From the NCBI GenBank assembly GCA_964442515.1, contig CAYUAC010000043.1, forward strand, positions 1 to 15,942: a stretch of DNA of 15,942 nucleotides. Direction: 5' to 3'. This document shows positions 13,669-15,942 of this stretch, piece after piece (the stretch's first letter is position 1; the number at the start of each line of letters is the position of its first letter). Under the pieces are notes generated by a model. The model saw only the letters and a list, made by a program, of their open reading frames with translations. It did not search any database and was not told the DNA's origin. The position numbers and the translations under genes were made by a program. This DNA comes from TCS-49 sp964442515. GTDB lineage: Bacteria > Campylobacterota > Campylobacteria > Campylobacterales > Sulfurovaceae.

Positions 13669-14603
13669 TATTTTTCCTTCTTTTTTGTTTTTCTATCTAT
13701 CAGGTTTGCGATCAGTTCTATCTTTTTATCATTAAAATCAAGCCCTAGTTTTTCCTGCTTGGGTGTTGCAAAAGCGGGAATACCGTTTACTTCAAGTACC
13801 ACGTAGCGTTCTTTTTTTCTGTCATACACGATATCAACACCTGCTATATCAAGTCCGGTGATCTTTGTGGCTTTCAGTGCCAAATCAACTACCGCGTCAT
13901 TAGGTTCTCGCACAAAAACGCTGCCGCCGCTGCTGATATTGGTTCGCCACTCTTTGATCCCCGCTTTTCGTCCATAGCAGCCTACAAACTGCCCATCGAC
14001 TATATCGATACGGTAATCGGTATTATCATAATCGATAAATTTTTCTACATAAAAATGGCGTATATCCATCTGATTTAAAAAGGGCATCAGCATATCAAGA
14101 CTTGCTTCGCTTTCTATCTTGGTAAGCCCGATACCGCCCCAGCCGTCAGTGGGTTTGTATACCATTTTATCCCATTTTTTCATTACTTGCGTTAAGTGAT
14201 GGCTGTCATCGCGGTGACACAGGTGATACTCCGGCGTTACGATGCCGTGATTTTGCAGCAGGATTGAAGTGTGAAATTTATCTTCAGTTAGTTCAAACGC
14301 ATCAAAATCATTCACAGTGGGAATCAATCTGCTCAAGGCTTTAAACAGATACATTTGATACTGCGTCTGCTCGCCTGCATTATAAGAAAAAAACAGATCA
14401 AGTTTATTTACTTTGATCTCTTTTTTTTCATTGCAATCACTTTGGCAAATAATATCACCGTTTTGCGCAACGGCATGTCGAAGATTGAGTCCCGTCACGG
14501 TATCGATATCTCTATCTTGTAATTGTTGTCGTAATTTCTGCTGGATCACATCTCCACCGCCGTTTTGATAAAGCCATATCCCTACTTTTCTGTTATTTCC
14601 CAT
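13668..14603 (-). CDS. RimK-family ATP-grasp ligase (alpha-L-glutamate ligase-like)
   Basis: A 311-residue enzyme expected to form an amide bond between a carboxylate (through an acyl phosphate, with ATP) and an amine, as RimK does when adding Glu to ribosomal protein S6. Motifs in order, numbered from the upstream in-frame TTG at 14609 (subtract 2 for the annotated protein): FDAFELTEDKFHTSILLQ (102-119), the usual RimK pre-ATP-grasp helix; YKPTDGWGGIGL (151-162), the Gly-rich ATP loop; FYVEKFI (186-192); DYRIDIVDG (198-206); EWRTNISSGGS (220-230); GVDIVYD (257-263); LEVNGIPAF (272-280), with the complete ExN metal site. The ATG at 14603 (AAGGA 6 nt upstream) is preferred to the TTG at 14609. 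The gene lies 14 nt after the M20 peptidase and overlaps the next ligase by one base. Family and catalytic competence are well supported; the acceptor and the amino acid added are inferred only from neighbouring Glu-type carboxypeptidases. Confidence 0.87.
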   Translation of the reverse strand: MGNNRKVGIWLYQNGGGDVIQQKLRQQLQDRDIDTVTGLNLRHAVAQNGDIICQSDCNEKKEIKVNKLDLFFSYNAGEQTQYQMYLFKALSRLIPTVNDFDAFELTEDKFHTSILLQNHGIVTPEYHLCHRDDSHHLTQVMKKWDKMVYKPTDGWGGIGLTKIESEASLDMLMPFLNQMDIRHFYVEKFIDYDNTDYRIDIVDGQFVGCYGRKAGIKEWRTNISSGGSVFVREPNDAVVDLALKATKITGLDIAGVDIVYDRKKERYVVLEVNGIPAFATPKQEKLGLDFNDKKIELIANLIDRKTKKKEK

Positions 14604-14617
14604 TTTCAATCCTTTCT

Positions 14618-15721
14618 TTAAAAGTCATAACTATTTGATTGATGAAAATTCAATATCTTGCCCACCATATCGATACGCTGTACAAAACTGCTTTTAAGCG
14701 CTCTTTCTTTATCGGTATGGTCACCGTCTCCGTAAGGACCGAAACCATCCAGTGTGACAACCCCGCAGCTTGCGACATGGTTGGCATCACTCACGCCGCC
14801 TCGTTTTTCGGTGGGGATGTTGTATCCGCTTACCTTTTCCAATCTTTTTATCAGCTGTGTTTGGGCACTGTTTGGCTCCATCACGTCTCTTTGGATATGT
14901 CCGCTTAAACGCGCACTTGTGCCTTTGACGTATGCAGTGTCGGTAATGTTTTGCAAAGCATTAAGCAGCCTGTCTCTTTCATCTTCGCTTTCATAGCGAA
15001 TCTCTAAAAGAAGCGTACATTGCGGGCTGATGGTATTGGCTCCGATGCCGCCTTCTATCTTGCCCACATTGACCGTGCTGCCCAGTGCTAAATCCGTCAA
15101 CTCGGTGAGTTTTTGCAGCTTGTAGCTAGCTTCTAGGTTGGCGTTAATCCCCTCCTCATAGCGTACGCCCGCATGAGCAGCCCTGCCCGTGATCGTAATC
15201 GTATAGGTACCCACACCTTTTCGCCCCGTGACCACTTCGAGGTTTTTACCCGCTGCTTCAAATACAAAGCAGTAGTCATACTTTTTCGCCAGTGCAAGCG
15301 TCAACGCTTTGCTGTCGTCACTGCCGCTTTCTTCATCGCTTACTAAAAAAAAGTCTATATTATAGATGGCACCGTTTTGTTTGTATACTGCTTTGAGCGC
15401 TTCTAAAGCGACGATATTGCCGCCTTTCATATCACACACTCCGGGGCCGTAGACCCAGTTTTCATCTTCACTGAAGCTTTCAAAGTCATCAAGAGCAAAC
15501 ACGGTGTCGTTATGTCCTAAGAGCAGTATCTTAGCCCCGGCAACCTTTTTGCTTTCAAAAAGACAGTGATCGCCTATAATCTTTCTTGGATAGATCGTTG
15601 TTTCAAACCCGAGGGGTTCCAGCCACTGCCGCATCTGTCTTGTTACGCTGTCAACGCCGGTTTTATTCTGGGTATAAGAATTGATTGTACAGATTGTTTC
15701 TAAATCTTTTAAATACTGCAT
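14618..15721 (-). CDS. M20-family metallopeptidase, glutamate carboxypeptidase (CPG2) type
   Basis: A 367-residue di-zinc peptidase (384 if the upstream ATG at 15772 is used). Ligands are His70 with catalytic Asp72 in GHNDTV, bridging Asp97 in GVCDMKGG, the acid/base pair Glu130-Glu131 in SDEESGS, Glu155 in FEAAGK, and His335 in GDGDHTD. Residues ~175-290 form the lid/dimerisation domain with substrate-contacting His183 (GRAAHAG), and RGGVSDAN near residue 307 is typical of CPG2-like members that release C-terminal glutamate. No signal peptide is seen, so it should act in the cytoplasm. The start is uncertain: neither ATG has a clear ribosome site. The inner one is preferred because family members begin near YLKDLE and because a TATAAT just before 15772 would place transcription start inside the longer N-terminus. 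First gene of the four-gene ligase/peptidase cluster. Confidence 0.85.
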   Translation of the reverse strand: MQYLKDLETICTINSYTQNKTGVDSVTRQMRQWLEPLGFETTIYPRKIIGDHCLFESKKVAGAKILLLGHNDTVFALDDFESFSEDENWVYGPGVCDMKGGNIVALEALKAVYKQNGAIYNIDFFLVSDEESGSDDSKALTLALAKKYDYCFVFEAAGKNLEVVTGRKGVGTYTITITGRAAHAGVRYEEGINANLEASYKLQKLTELTDLALGSTVNVGKIEGGIGANTISPQCTLLLEIRYESEDERDRLLNALQNITDTAYVKGTSARLSGHIQRDVMEPNSAQTQLIKRLEKVSGYNIPTEKRGGVSDANHVASCGVVTLDGFGPYGDGDHTDKERALKSSFVQRIDMVGKILNFHQSNSYDF

Positions 15722-15772
15722 TGTTTTGTCATCTTGTAGGTTTGTAGGATGCGAAAGAGTAAGTCTTTGCAT

Positions 15773-15942
15773 GGATTATATATAGTTTACCGTATCAAAT
15801 AAACCGACTGCGTTGTGTCATTACATTGTATCTAAAAAAGGTCCAATCAAGCAGCAGATGACAGAGATTGCTATAAGCTTTCCTGTGCTAGTATGAGATA
15901 TGTTTATTTTGAACCTGCATGCACCGCAAGCCACAGCGCGTC
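15773..15942. other. Edge region, not resolved
   Basis: Nothing certain is found in this 170-nt segment. On the minus strand one frame is open from the window edge to a TAA at 15821 (at least 39 codons, ending ICCLIGPFLDTM), and another ends at 15904 after LWLAVHAGSK; on the plus strand an ATG at 15893 without ribosome site runs off the edge. A TATAAT at 15780-15775 could be the -10 for the peptidase/ligase cluster, but no convincing -35 is present. Confidence 0.3.

Noticed and set aside
15721..15772. Longer N-terminus of the M20 peptidase from ATG 15772
   Set aside because: No ribosome site, no family resemblance in the extra 17 residues, and a TATAAT immediately upstream that would start transcription within it; kept only as an alternative.
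15893..15942. Plus-strand gene start MRYVYFEPACTASHSA at the right edge
   Set aside because: No ribosome binding site and only 16 codons visible; no family recognised.
15909..15942. GGTTCAAAAT on the minus strand as a tRNA T-loop
   Set aside because: The flanking bases do not form a 5-bp T stem and no acceptor or anticodon arm can be found.

Overview
The window is a 15.9 kb stretch in which every convincing gene is on the minus strand. It looks like a chromosomal segment of a Gram-negative, AT-leaning proteobacterium. An autotransporter with an outer-membrane barrel, a tesA-ybbA-ybbP export locus and RimK-family ligases support this. The sequence style (T-rich upstream regions, strong GGAGG/AAGGAG ribosome sites, many TAATG/TAGTG stop-start overlaps) suggests Campylobacterota such as the Sulfurimonas/Sulfurovum/Arcobacter group. 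That placement is inference only.

In direction of transcription (right to left): (1) 15773-15942 is an unresolved edge. (2) 9659-15772 is a tight four-gene cluster: an M20 carboxypeptidase of the glutamate carboxypeptidase (CPG2) type, a canonical RimK-like ATP-grasp ligase, a second divergent ATP-grasp protein with a C-terminal helix-hairpin-helix (HhH) domain, and a large M14 zinc carboxypeptidase with fibronectin-III-like and DNRLRE-like modules. No member has a signal peptide. The M14 enzyme appears to carry Arg at the position that sets C-terminal specificity, predicting removal of acidic residues. Two peptide-bond-forming enzymes together with two glutamate-type trimming enzymes suggest an undescribed intracellular acidic-peptide or glutamylation cycle. 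This is the strongest candidate for a new system in the window. (3) 8743-9635 is a remnant two-gene regulator/nucleotidyltransferase module resembling a toxin-antitoxin pair. It has a consensus promoter, an operator-like palindrome between -35 and -10, an intact HTH gene, and a nucleotidyltransferase gene that has lost its catalytic middle. (4) 6922-8649 holds a PfpI/DJ-1-family protein and a YqhD-like NADPH alcohol dehydrogenase, plausibly for aldehyde stress. (5) 3129-6891 holds tesA, ybbA and ybbP, joined by one-base TAATG overlaps and probably cotranscribed with yqhD. (6) 421-2949 is a type Va autotransporter with repetitive passenger, preceded by homopolymer tracts and followed by a perfect palindromic terminator. 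(7) 10-378 is a short chimeric ORF: a lipoprotein-type signal peptide joined in frame to the last ~90 residues of GlmS.

No RNA genes, CRISPR arrays, insertion sequences or intact mobile elements were recognised. Coordinates of motifs were worked out by hand from the sequence; family assignments are by motif recognition, not by database search.
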